Assembly (NCBI GenBank): GCA_030674155.1
Contig: CM060342.1
Span: 14,539,068 to 14,603,067, forward strand
Source: Stramonita haemastoma
Lineage: Eukaryota > Mollusca > Gastropoda > Neogastropoda > Muricidae
Reading direction: 5' to 3'
Length of the DNA stretch: 64,000 bases
Below, in pieces: positions 21,404 through 28,865 of this stretch; positions within the stretch are counted from its first letter, which is position 1; each line of letters starts with the position of its first letter. The translations under genes and the position numbers were made by a program. Under the pieces are notes generated by a model that saw only the letters and a list, made by a program, of their open reading frames with translations, ran no database searches and was not told the DNA's origin.

Positions 21404-22864
21404 ACCCCCCCCCCACCCCCCCCCCCTTAAACTACACACCACACCCACCCACCCACACTACATCCAAACACACACACACACACACACCTTGCATAGAGGA
21501 GCGTCCTCATCCTCATCGAATTTTGTTCCGCCAGAGCTGACCACACACACACACACTACCCTTCCCCAACTACACACCCCCCCTCCCCCACACCCCTACA
21601 CACACCTTGCAAAGAGGAGCGTCCTCATCGTCATCGATTTTTTCCGCCAGACGCTGACCACACCTCATGACCACGTTCTGCACCAACACCACCTCCGCCA
21701 CCAACAGCAGCGGCTCTGACGCAACCACCACCGCCCCGTACATCCACACCAACGGCCACGGCAACCACACCAACGGACACACCACCAGCGACACAAAGAC
21801 TACCGCCTGAAGGTACGGCAGGAACGAAACCTGGCAGTTGTTTACAGACAAGGTGGTCAGAAGGATGCTGAAGAAAATTACTTTCATGAGTACATCACGG
21901 TATATTGCATGAGCGTGTGTGTATGCATGCATGTTTGTGCCCATGTGGAGATGCCTGATTATTTATTTTATTTTATTTTATACCACTTTATGTCACAGCA
22001 GATTTCGGCTGCTCTCCCAGGAGAGCTGTTGCACAAGTGCAGCGCCTACCATTATTTTTTTTCTTTTTTCCTGTCTGCAACTGTATTTTTTCTCTATTAG
22101 AGTAGCTTTTTTCACGAATTTTGCAGGACAACCCCTTGTTGCCGTGGTTCTTACATGTCTAAATAATGATGTGTAACACATGGACCTCGGTTTCATCTCA
22201 TCAAAGACTAGCGCCAGACCAATTCCTTAGCTTAACAATCTAAGGTCACCTCTAAATAATATATTGTCTCACTCGTCACATCTCAGAATAACCGTGAGAG
22301 CATCAAAATTTAAATGTGATTATAAATTTATACATATTGGATGAGAAGTTTGCATGATTGGCTGGAGTTTTTCTTTTTTACTAGTTTAAGAACCTCACCA
22401 TATACATCCATATTCTGGCTTCAGATTATTTTTTCCTTTAATTAAACATTTGGAGAAAATACATCGGAGTACTATCATAGTATCAAGAGAAAACTTTTAA
22501 CTAAGATCTTTCCATGGATGAAGGCAATCATGATGCAATGTCAACACAACATCAATAACTGAAAAAGCTTTGGGCTTGAGCAGGGACCCATATTTCTATA
22601 GATCGATGTATCATTGCACTACACTAGTGATTACAGCCTGCAGTGAACATTAATTTGAATGCAGCATGGACGAAGCTTACCCATGGTTTAGGCAGGAGGC
22701 TGATGACAGCAGCATGGAGACACAGCAGGAGGGAGACCCTCAACACTGACTCCACCCCAACGAAGGCCCCCACCAGTGGCAGAAGCACCAGAGTCACATA
22801 GGGAAGAAACTCAATCAGACACGAACACAGCCCGAGGCACATTGCTTCACTCGCATTAATAACC
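10902..22864 (-). CDS. Multi-pass membrane protein gene, eight exons, family not recognised
   Basis: Eight exons (22864-22681, 21830-21606, 20224-20133, 18356-18292, 16901-16787, 14850-14789, 12592-12465, 11219-10902) all have AG acceptors and GT donors. Their phases agree at every junction and they give at least 395 residues ending at a TGA. The protein has about ten strongly hydrophobic stretches: two in exon 1 of this list, two or three in the second, one each in the third, fourth, fifth and seventh, and two in the last. Acidic loops follow the second exon ([13 protein letters not shown]) and open the last exon ([14 protein letters not shown]). The N-terminus is incomplete because the first listed exon opens in mid-codon. 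A polytopic endomembrane or plasma-membrane protein is a safe reading. I could not assign it to a named TMEM or transporter family. The introns are loaded with tandem arrays, several of which abut splice sites. Confidence 0.8.
11239..11335. repeat. G-rich tracts
   Basis: Homopolymer G of about 22 bases at 11243-11264, and a second G-rich block at 11318-11332, lie in the last intron close to the exon H acceptor. The A-rich stretch 11340-11690 that follows holds no gene. Confidence 0.9.
11700..11890 (-). repeat. Interspersed repeat family R7, copy
   Basis: The complement of motifs found at 15980-16190 and 59110-59335. It contains 'gcacaaatccagcacaactc' on the left and 'ccgacagctgtgag' on the right. 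The class is unknown. It lies within an intron of the membrane-protein gene. Confidence 0.6.
12108..12345 (-). mobile_element. Non-LTR retrotransposon ORF2 C-terminal fragment
   Basis: The minus-strand translation has [11 protein letters not shown], then [19 protein letters not shown] and [13 protein letters not shown], ending SGLPPRSPD and a stop. This is a well-known LINE ORF2 C-terminal signature. It lies in the intron between exons G and H and is a 5'-truncated relic. Confidence 0.8.
12434..12450. repeat. C homopolymer next to exon G donor
   Basis: About 17 C on the plus strand, starting about 15 bases inside the intron from the exon G donor. Confidence 0.9.
12465..12592 (-). CDS. Membrane-protein gene, exon G
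   Basis: 128 bases, with acceptor gtctctcag and donor GAGGAG|gtaagtg. It encodes [17 protein letters not shown] followed by a second hydrophobic half [13 protein letters not shown] and the loop [10 protein letters not shown]. Confidence 0.8.
12788..12948. repeat. (CA)n then (CT)n microsatellite
   Basis: CA repeats with interruptions, then a short CT run. Confidence 0.96.
13034..13358. repeat. (CA)n/(CAGA)n compound microsatellite
   Basis: Mixed CA, CAGA and GATA units over about 320 bases. The long cysteine-valine-serine reading frames on the minus strand are artefacts. Confidence 0.96.
13436..13500 (-). mobile_element. SINE-F tail fragment
   Basis: The segment 'gaggtgtcccatcacctata' followed by 'gcgaggcatcagtgacctca' matches the tail half of the inverted SINE-F pair at 389-935. 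Confidence 0.65.
13497..13550. repeat. Short interspersed repeat (paired with 23175-23225)
   Basis: The sequence 'gtcaagtcaaaaacacttta' and the following 'catgaagggcaat' recur at 23178-23220. Both are fragments of a dispersed repeat of unknown class. Confidence 0.6.
13980..14190. repeat. Minisatellite, about 35-bp unit, 6 copies
   Basis: The unit begins 'aatgaaagaaataacaatgg' and ends 'gatttttac'. It lies in the intron between exons F and G. Confidence 0.88.
14395..14788 (-). repeat. 63-bp array derived from exon F 3' end and donor
   Basis: Six further copies of the exon F end (GTCCTTTACGCAGAAACAG) follow the real exon. Each is followed by the donor-like gtcagta and a 40-base spacer, and each is preceded by 'gtgatcag', which resembles an acceptor. 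Because 63 is divisible by three and no stop occurs, the whole array is open in frame with exon F. Read through, it gives 21-residue units SVLYAETG + [13 protein letters not shown]. The last unit ends at a stop near 14391. Confidence 0.9.
14789..14850 (-). CDS. Membrane-protein gene, exon F
   Basis: 62 bases, with acceptor tttgtgcag and donor ACAG|gtcagta. It encodes [21 protein letters not shown] 29-bp array sits just upstream of the acceptor, and a 63-bp array derived from this exon's own 3' end and donor lies downstream. Confidence 0.75.
14885..15422. repeat. 29-bp minisatellite, about 18 copies
   Basis: The unit is 'gaccgtgcacatgcatgcat' plus 'gattatgta', containing the self-complementary core TGCATGCA. 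It ends about 35 bases from the acceptor of exon F. There are no unique spacers, so it is not a CRISPR array. Confidence 0.95.
15561..15874 (-). mobile_element. tRNA-derived SINE-B with target duplication
   Basis: The tRNA-like head is at the right end on the minus strand (A-box around 'tagcctagtggttagggc', B-box 'gggttcgatccc'). The tail at the left includes 'gttaagttaaggtctg'. Flanking 13-base direct repeats, acgctcgtgcagt (15561-15573) and acgctcatgcagt (15862-15874), differ at one base, which fits an older insertion. It is in the intron between exons E and F. Confidence 0.88.
15980..16190 (+). repeat. Interspersed repeat family R7, copy
   Basis: Starts near 'cacagctgtcagtttccccc' and ends near 'gactgagtgatgttggattt'. 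It is closely similar to 59110-59335 and to the complement of 11700-11890. No tRNA-like promoter or terminal repeat is evident. Confidence 0.7.
16545..16762. repeat. (CT)n/(CCT)n pyrimidine tract
   Basis: About 215 bases of almost pure pyrimidine, beginning about 25 bases downstream of the exon E donor in transcript order. Confidence 0.95.
16787..16901 (-). CDS. Membrane-protein gene, exon E
   Basis: 115 bases, with acceptor gcatgcag and donor CCAG|gtgagag. It encodes [19 protein letters not shown] and then [17 protein letters not shown]. Copies of its acceptor and first codons occur upstream in transcript order at 17093-17150 and 17262-17292. Confidence 0.75.
16905..17990. repeat. Minisatellite with embedded (CA)n expansions
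   Basis: About 15-18 units of the type 'caggtgttaacataaaggta' + 'acaaaattgtct' are separated by CA runs of very different length. The array abuts the acceptor of exon E and has copied that acceptor with the first exon E codons at 17093-17150 and 17262-17292. Confidence 0.92.
17093..17150 (-). pseudogene. Duplicate of exon E acceptor and first codons
   Basis: The plus strand carries 'gcacagcgtgcagaaggcgg' 'cgtcactgatcacacctgca', nearly identical to the start of exon E at 16866-16910. A second, shorter copy is at 17262-17292. Both offer decoy 3' splice sites upstream of the real exon. Confidence 0.8.
18005..18288. repeat. (CA)n compound microsatellite at exon D donor
   Basis: CA runs with ACC/ACT interruptions extend to within a few bases of the exon D donor. 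Confidence 0.96.
18292..18356 (-). CDS. Membrane-protein gene, exon D
   Basis: 65 bases, with acceptor gttgcag and donor GAAG|gttggtg. It encodes [21 protein letters not shown], a single hydrophobic helix. A CA array follows the donor within the intron. Confidence 0.7.
18418..18450. repeat. C homopolymer
   Basis: About 22 consecutive C. The following 18450-18850 has no supported gene. Confidence 0.9.
18855..20132 (-). repeat. 62-64-bp satellite, about 20 copies, starting at exon C donor
   Basis: The plus-strand unit contains 'ttttcagcagacagcaatgc' and 'acaacagtgaccctcaatag', with variable (CAGA)n. The last unit merges with exon C: the intron begins gtgagggtcactgttgtag, the same sequence as each repeat unit except that the splice GT is replaced by TT in the repeats. 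Confidence 0.93.
20133..20224 (-). CDS. Membrane-protein gene, exon C
   Basis: 92 bases, with acceptor tgtacag and donor GG|gtgaggg. It encodes [15 protein letters not shown] followed by [13 protein letters not shown], giving one membrane helix and a short loop. A 62-64-bp satellite starts immediately at its donor. Confidence 0.75.
20263..20305. repeat. (GTA)n trinucleotide
   Basis: Short GTA/TAG run upstream of exon C. Confidence 0.9.
20404..20652. repeat. (CA)n microsatellites flanking a short unique segment
   Basis: CA runs at 20404-20467, 20515-20530 and 20605-20652. A short unique segment at 20531-20600 holds no gene. Confidence 0.95.
20655..20998 (+). mobile_element. SINE-A, near full length
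   Basis: The head 'gggatgggatagcctagtgg' carries the A-box and is followed by the B-box-like 'tgttcaattcc', a mutated form. The body and the tail 'tattccattatccttgattt' match the other SINE-A copies. Confidence 0.85.
21271..21484. repeat. CA/C-rich low-complexity tract
   Basis: CA, CGCG and C-run segments, followed by the exon B partial duplicate. Confidence 0.93.
21485..21546 (-). pseudogene. Partial duplicate of exon B 3' end with donor
   Basis: This is a near copy of 21603-21665. The minus strand reads through the acidic-loop codons (with a small indel) to ATGCAAG|gtgtgtg, so a second potential donor exists in the intron. CA- and C-rich simple sequence flanks both copies. Confidence 0.75.
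21606..21830 (-). CDS. Membrane-protein gene, exon B
   Basis: 75 codons in phase 0, with acceptor ctgccag and donor AAG|gtgtgtg. It starts [12 protein letters not shown], contains [14 protein letters not shown], and ends in an acidic loop [13 protein letters not shown]. The 3' part of this exon and its donor are duplicated about 118 bases downstream in transcript order (21485-21546). Confidence 0.8.
21960..22250 (-). mobile_element. SINE-C copy
   Basis: The left end is 'ctttatgtcacagcagattt'. The body runs through 'gcttttttcacgaattttgc' and a degraded right end at 'ctaaggtcacctcta'. It lies in the intron between exons A and B. From 22250 to 22680 nothing else is supported. Confidence 0.7.
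22681..22864 (-). CDS. Membrane-protein gene, exon A (first confident exon)
   Basis: The acceptor is a T/A-rich tract ending gattgcag and the donor is TGG|gtaagc. The exon encodes a segment starting [13 protein letters not shown] and ending SLLPKPW, with two hydrophobic helices. The first base completes a codon begun in an unseen upstream exon. Confidence 0.75.
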
Positions 22865-22966
22865 CTGCAATCTTTTCCTGATTTTTTTTTTTCCAGACAC
22901 CAGCCCACACCAGGCAAATCTGAGATGGTTTTGATTTAGCTTATACACATTCCATGTCTTTTTTTC

Positions 22967-23072
22967 TTAATCAAACAGCTTGAGGTTTGTTGACAGTGTT
23001 GTCGCAAATGCCTGAGCAAATAATGTCATGAGGTGGTGAAATAGGCTAGGCATCCCTCTTGCATCTGAAAAA
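22967..23072 (-). other. Possible upstream exon of the membrane-protein gene (weak)
   Basis: The minus strand has a good acceptor-like tract ttgtctctttttcag at about 23087-23073. An open frame beginning DARGMPSLFHHLMTLF follows and runs to a stop near 22967. No convincing GT donor in the required phase was found before exon A, so this is only a candidate. Confidence 0.2.
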
Positions 23073-23174
23073 GAGACAACATCCATTAATTGATACCTTA
23101 AAACTTTGATCCTAGTATATAATCTATATATCACATACAGTGAGGTAAAGAAATGAAACACTGTAATAACATTT

Positions 23175-23225
23175 ATGTAGTCAAGTCAAAAACACTTTAA
23201 TCATCCCATGAAGGGCAATCACAAT
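23175..23225. repeat. Short interspersed repeat (pair of 13497-13550)
   Basis: Shares 'gtcaagtcaaaaacacttta' and 'catgaagggcaat' with 13497-13550. Confidence 0.6.
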
Positions 23226-23328
23226 ACTGACAGGTATATTGATAAGAATCATAATCTCAAAACTAAAGACACAAGATAGAGCATTGGTTTAAACATTCCA
23301 AGAAAATTTCAAAATAAAATAAAAATAT

Positions 23329-23625
23329 CACACACACACACGCATGCACATACCCACATTCAATGATTCACATGCACGCTAACACACAAAAGTAGGAATA
23401 CAATGGCATTAAGACCATTCATTGACTAGAAAAGATATGATATAAACTTATTTATCCACACACACACCACACACACACGATACACACACACATGTAACAG
23501 TGACACACACATGCACACACACACACACGCATGCACACACATGATACATACACACACACGTAACACTACAGTCACACACACATACACACACATGATACAC
23601 ACACACACACACACACATGTTACAA

Positions 23626-23690
<65 letters not shown>
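23329..23690. repeat. (CA)n compound microsatellites
   Basis: CA runs interspersed with 'gatacacac' and 'gtaacac' motifs, densest at 23455-23690. Confidence 0.95.
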
Positions 23691-23691
<1 letters not shown>

Positions 23692-23699
23692 AATAGGAA

Positions 23700-24296
23700 A
23701 ACATTCCACATAGTCTTGTGGTCTGTTATTGACGAGATTCAGACGTCAATGTAAAGAAAGGAAAGGTTGTCATACAATGCTACATGGTGGTGTGGATGAC
23801 ATAAAATTTATTTGCATTTATTTATTTAATGACTTCCTTATTAACAGTGTACGAACTCGGCCAAGTGTACATAACCAGTCAAAGGTGCAAATGAGCACCA
23901 ATTCACTGTAATAATTATGGTCAACTAAGATCATATTGAGCAGCTCTTTTTTGATTAAATTGTCACATCTGTTGAAGTGTTTTACAAGTCTTCATTCAAT
24001 CCTGTAGGCAATAAGTGTATTGCTGCAGACAGTGCACTGTAGTGTAAGAAGAGTTTTGTGTACCACTACCAGCAGTCTTTAACAAAAAATATACGCTGCA
24101 GACTCATACCAGCATAGTAATTTGTATGACAGCTCTAGGCACAATAGAGTTACATACAAGACCATAATCGATCGGCCAGAACAATTAATAACCCCACCCC
24201 TTCCTCCTCCTTTCCAAATTCCAATGCACATCACAAACTGAAACTGTAACTCGGATAAGGCTAGTGTCTTAGCCTACTAATTTCGCCCCCTTTTGG

Positions 24297-24328
<32 letters not shown>

Positions 24329-24695
24329 TTTCCCATCTTCCTTGTCAACTCTTCCCACTGCAACATCCCTGAATTAGGCTGAATTACGTTGTCATGCAAT
24401 GTAGCCTACCCAGAACTTAAAACTCGCGCGAGCAGACTCGGCTGTTGCACATGTTCTTATAACGTTTTCGTTTTTGATTCTGTTGAAAACGCTTGGCAGA
24501 AGAAAAAAAAAATCCTGACTACATCTGGTTAGAACTGCACAGCTTGATAATTCCAGCACGTGGTTTTGTTCATCATGAGTTCATACCAAAAGCTGTCCGC
24601 TGACTGTCCGAAACAGTTGCTGAATTTTCCTTGACGAAAGTCTTCTGTGTGTTTCCCTGAACAGAAGAGAAGAGAGTTACGCCCCTTAGGCCTGA
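23700..24695. other. Intergenic or 5' flank, no gene supported
   Basis: Includes a C-run of about 30 bases at 24299-24328 and a slightly CpG-richer patch around 24425-24480 (ctcgcgcgagcagactcgg). That patch could belong to the 5' region of the minus-strand membrane-protein gene. No exon could be placed with confidence. Confidence 0.45.
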
Positions 24696-24699
24696 AAGT

Positions 24700-25050
24700 G
24701 TTTATTTATTTATTTATTCTTTTATATCGAGGATAACAGAATAAGCAATCATGTGCTTTTTTTTCGTCCGGTCCCCGTGTGTATGCAGTTTTGTAAATAT
24801 TGTCATCTGTTCCCACCGGCACACGATGGCCTACTCTTCCGAAAAGGGGAACAGGATTTAACGTGTGCGCAAGATGTTCTGCGTGCGTTGGCACACGGGG
24901 CCTCGGTTTACAGTCTCATCCGAAGGACTTTTGGGGAGAGTGGAGTCAGCACTGATGTTAACTCCAGGAGAAAAATTTCCTCGACCGGACTCGAACCCGG
25001 GTCGTCAAATTGCCAGCGCAATGTTCTGACCACTAGGCTATCCGTCCCCC
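24700..25050 (-). mobile_element. SINE-A, full-length copy
   Basis: The tail (TTTA)n and 'attcttttatatcgaggata' are on the left. The tRNA-like head lies on the right with the B-box 'cccgggttcgagtccgg' and an A-box ending near 25050. It is one of the best preserved SINE-A copies here. Confidence 0.9.
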
Positions 25051-25636
25051 AAGTGTCAGCGTACTTGGGGCCTAGCATAGGCTAGCTCAAACAAGTCTAG
25101 TTAGGCTAATGGGAATAAACCAGTGTGAATAAGCCTAGCACCTTTTACTTGATACCTGAAAATTTACCCCTAAACTTTGATATATATTGTTTGCAGTGTA
25201 CAACACTTAATTCTGGCTAGCTACCGTACTTTAGACTTGTTTGAAAATTACAGTTAGCCTAAGTTGAATGTTAAAGCAACGAAGTTCCTACAGTGACAAT
25301 GATGACTAGGGGGCTGTTCCAGTAATTCACGCTAATTATGTCGGTGAAAGTGTGTAAAGTTAATTTAGTGATCTTATCTGTCCTATAAAGTATAAGCCTT
25401 ATTTGGTCATTGTCTTATGAAGTGAACAGTTTAGACAAGACCATACCATATTTCAATGTTCTGAAACTGGTTGCATTCAGACGTAAATAAAGGTGGCCAA
25501 ATGTTTCTGAGATTTTATATTACTTCTTTTCTTTCTAAGAGTAGAAATAAAATTTACAGAAGGTGATATTACCAAATACTAGGTCTACAGAAGTGCAGAA
25601 ACCTAACACTGTTGCAGAGCCCCGGTACACACAGAA

Positions 25637-25695
25637 TGTACGCGCGTGTGTGGGTGCGTGCGTGCGCGCGCGGCGCGCGCGCGCGCGCGCGCGCG

Positions 25696-25766
<71 letters not shown>
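25637..25766. repeat. (GCGC)n and (CA)n microsatellite
   Basis: GC-alternating run followed by about 70 bases of CA, directly preceding the RNase H fragment. Confidence 0.96.
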
Positions 25767-25767
<1 letters not shown>

Positions 25768-26521
25768 TCGTTTTTTGTGTTGATTCAAAATCAGTTTTAC
25801 TGGCTTTAAAACATTGGGACTCTAAACTGAGAAATGATGTTATTTTTGAAATCAAGTTCCTTGTGCATTCTCTTGTTTCTAAAGGTATTGGGGTAAAATT
25901 TTGCTGGGTGCCATCACATTGCCGTCTTTACTGGAACGAATTGGCAGATTCTCTGGCAAAACGCGGTGCTTCAGAATGTACAAGTGACATAATGATTAAT
26001 AGTATAGGTCTACATTTATCTTCATTTGAAATTATTTCAATTCCTTCAAACTCTGTATATTCAAAGTTTTTTTAAATTTAACTTAAATCGTTTGTGTTGC
26101 CCTCGAAATATAGAAATTATAATTCATAAATTACGTCTAAATGCTTAGAAAACTAAATATTCAAAAAATGTTTTCTGCACTTGTTCTGCTATTATATCAG
26201 TCCATCATATATTGTTTGATTGCCTGTGCTCATTGCCTCGTATAAAAGCAAAGGGATAGATCTAAGAAAAAAATATGGAAATATCCTAAGTGTTCTGTAT
26301 GATTCCGAGTTGCATGTCCTAGTATCAGTTGCTGAAAGTATTTGCCAGTCACCAGTAGGTCAGTTACTATAAATGAAATTGTATAAACTCATCATCATCC
26401 ATTACATTCTTTATCCTTTCACCTTTTCCCCTCATCCCCTTTTCAGTGCATTCTTAACGTGAATGTACCATTGTCTAAATCACCTTGTAGTGAAGGACAT
26501 TAAACCAATGAGAAGAAGAAG
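25767..26521 (+). mobile_element. Non-LTR retrotransposon fragment with RNase H domain
   Basis: The open frame reads VVFCVDSKSVLLAL, then IGVKFCWVPSHC and WNELADSLAKRGAS. These are the second half of an RNase H domain: the third catalytic Asp in VDSKS, the WVPSH block, and the final Asp in NELAD. Frame-shifted Cys/His remnants (CTCSAIISVHHILFDC) follow, as in the zinc-finger tail of jockey-like ORF2. The 3' end is a non-coding tail with 'gtgaaggacattaaaccaat' and short (GAA)n. The same 3' end is inserted antisense at 55915-56111. The 5' part is missing and the ORF is broken at about 26073, so it is a dead copy. Confidence 0.85.
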
Positions 26522-28169
26522 AACACTGTCACGGTTTGCATATTTTTAAATAGATCGTTTTACGTGTGTAGTGGCTAGTTGTCCAGTGCGTGCATTTTTG
26601 CACTTTCTTCTGTGTGTATAAGCTGTCTATGTTCATTCCTTTTTTTCTTCGTTCAGATCTAGGCTTAGGCGGATCTCTCGAGAAGTTCGAGGCGAGATCT
26701 CTCGAGAAGTTCCGAGGCGAGAGTAGATCTAACGGTTAGATCAGCGGAGCGGCTGCTTAGGCTGAGCAGGAGGACTTGGTCGCCGTTCCAGTTTTTGCTG
26801 TTGGGCGCCAGTAGATCTAATTTTGTCTCCGTTGGAGAAGCAGGAGAGAGCCTACGCCTCGCCTCGTAGGAGGTTTCACTCTCCAGGTCCTGTCTTCGTT
26901 CTTCGTTCTTCTTTGTTGCTGTTTGTCGCTTGTTGTTTGGGTGCAGGAGTGGCCATACCAGTTCCAGTGATGGGTGAGAGTTTGTACTTGTCGTAGTTAT
27001 GTTTGGTTCCGCGTGGTTTTGGTGTGTTGTTGTTTTGGCTCTGATAATGGGTATTGGTTCTTGTTGTTAACTAAACATTTGGACTAAAGAGATATAAGCA
27101 TATCGTGAGCGTTTTGTTTGGAATTATATTTATTTTTCGTGAAGTATCACTAGTATTGGTGTATCGCGAACGTAGGGGTATTTATCCTTAGTTATGTTTT
27201 TTTAATATTTTTTTTATAATATCAATGGTTCGTGTGGAAAGGGTTTTCATTGTGTTTTGTAATACTCAGCATTTTTTATGTTGGAATTGATATGGACATT
27301 TTTGATTTATGTGTGATATAGTGCAATTGAGTGTGTTTGATGGTAGGTATGGATTGATATTGTTTTGTTATAAATATGCTTTATGACAGGGTCTTTCGAA
27401 TGTTTTTTTAATTAAGCCCATTTGGATGTTGATAGTTATTATGAAGTGTTGAATGTGGATTAGATTAAGATATATAGATATATAATATATATTTTCCATG
27501 AGTACTGGGTGGAATCCTTGAGTGTGAAGAGACAGGTATTTTGCCAACCTAAAAAGAATCGAGAAATAATTTTAGTTACCAGTGTATGTGGAGGATTAGT
27601 AAGTATCGCCTTTTACAGGTTCCTGTTTGCCACCAGTTCCTGTTTACCTCCAGTTGTCAAGTCACGTCCTGCCTTGTACCGTTGTCTCCATCACATCTTC
27701 TTCCTCTTCTCGTCGTCGTATTGTCACAGTTCAGGAAACTTATTACTTTTGGTGTGTGGTTTTTTGTTTTTTTTTAATTAATTTTTGGACTTTGCTTCAA
27801 GACTGCTTAAAAAAAAAAAAAAAAGGAGGTGAGAAATACAGGACCTTAAGTTAGAGTTAATATATATAAGATTTAGATAAGAGTGCGGTCGTGTGTGTGT
27901 GTGAAACTTGTATATTTTTTTGCACATGATTATTGCATTGTTTATTATTTTTTGTTGTTGTTTACAATATAAGATTTTTTTGTGAGCGTGAGGAAGTGTA
28001 TTTTGGTGCGTTGTTTTTGCCTTGTTATTTTTGATTGTTGATGTTCATTATTGAAATTGAACAGTAAAGTTTGGAAATTTCTTCTGTGTGTTCTGCGTTT
28101 GTTGTTGTCGGGAAGTTAGATAGAGTGGGTATGGGTGGGGTTATATTCACACTCCCTTAAGGAGCGTGA

Positions 28170-28176
<7 letters not shown>
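26522..28176. mobile_element. Solo LTR candidate, about 1.65 kb, 5-bp target duplication
   Basis: The segment starts TGTCACG (26527-26533) and ends CGTGACA (28165-28171), the TG...CA short inverted ends typical of LTRs. The 5-base direct repeat AACAC flanks it at 26522-26526 and 28172-28176. The interior is T/G-rich and has no gag or pol coding. It contains a 25-base tandem duplication with 'gatctctcgagaagttc' near 26670-26720. It sits exactly at the (GAA)n tail of the preceding retrotransposon. Because the right flank is a CA repeat, the 5-base match could partly be chance. Confidence 0.6.
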
Positions 28177-28221
<45 letters not shown>

Positions 28222-28243
28222 ACACACACACACACACACACAA
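28172..28243. repeat. (CA)n microsatellite
   Basis: CA run immediately right of the solo-LTR candidate. Confidence 0.96.
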
Positions 28244-28636
28244 AACATTCAAGGTTTAATTCCTTTCACCTCTTTTGGGGCATGGAGGATAACAAACAAG
28301 TTCAACAGGAGAAAAGAAACCTTACAGCAATACATCCAACAGTATCACCAATATCAACAGGAACTGAAAAGCAAGAAATCATCGCAAAATAATAAACAAA
28401 CAATATTAAAGACTCGGGACATTTTTTTTTAAAGGTATGTAAATTTCTGTGAAAGACACAATCTACACTGGTTAAAGGCATCAAATCAAATTTTTTAAAA
28501 TACCTGCGACTCTTATGAATTTTGATAGAGACAGAAGAGCTTTTCGAGATTTACATTTCATCAGCCTGCAAAAATTATAACTGGACATGGGTTGACGAAA
28601 ATGCTGAGGAATAAAATCTTGCCGTAAATGTGTAAA

Positions 28637-28637
<1 letters not shown>

Positions 28638-28680
<43 letters not shown>

Positions 28681-28748
28681 CACACACACACACACACACA
28701 CACACATTCTTCATTCAATTTGTCCTCTTTTTTTTTTTTTTTTTTTTC
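28638..28748. repeat. (CA)n microsatellite and poly(T) upstream of MED31
   Basis: A CA run at 28638-28706 and a T-run at 28729-28747 lie 90-200 bases upstream of the MED31 start codon, so they fall in its promoter or 5' untranslated region. Confidence 0.95.
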
Positions 28749-28827
28749 TGTTAAGCTTTATTTTCGTTTTTGTGAAGGTTCCTATGTATAGTCAATCTTA
28801 CAGGGACACAACTCTAGTGTTTTCATT

Positions 28828-28846
28828 TTCCTTCAAGATGGCGTCG
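28828..28846 (+). promoter_or_regulatory. YY1-like motif over the MED31 start codon
   Basis: The sequence caagatggcgtcg overlaps the initiator ATG and matches the AAGATGGCG core bound by YY1. In animals this motif often sits at the start of housekeeping genes near the transcription start. Function here is inferred from the motif alone. Confidence 0.4.
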
Positions 28847-28865
28847 AAAATGGCAATGCTGAGCG
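28838..28865 (+). CDS. MED31: MED31 exon 1
   Basis: Encodes MASKMAMLS plus the first base of an Asp codon, then donor G|gtaagg. The first ATG is chosen because it opens the frame next to the YY1-like motif; later in-frame ATGs at codons 5 and 7 are alternatives. Confidence 0.85.

Noticed and set aside
22967..23161. A definite first exon of the membrane-protein gene
   Set aside because: The acceptor is good, but no donor in the phase required by exon A was found, so it is kept only as a weak candidate.
24985..25050. A functional tRNA gene (also at 2400, 8345-8415, 15790-15861, 30380-30450)
   Set aside because: A- and B-boxes are present but there are no paired acceptor stems. All are heads of repeated SINEs with conserved bodies and, in three cases, target duplications.
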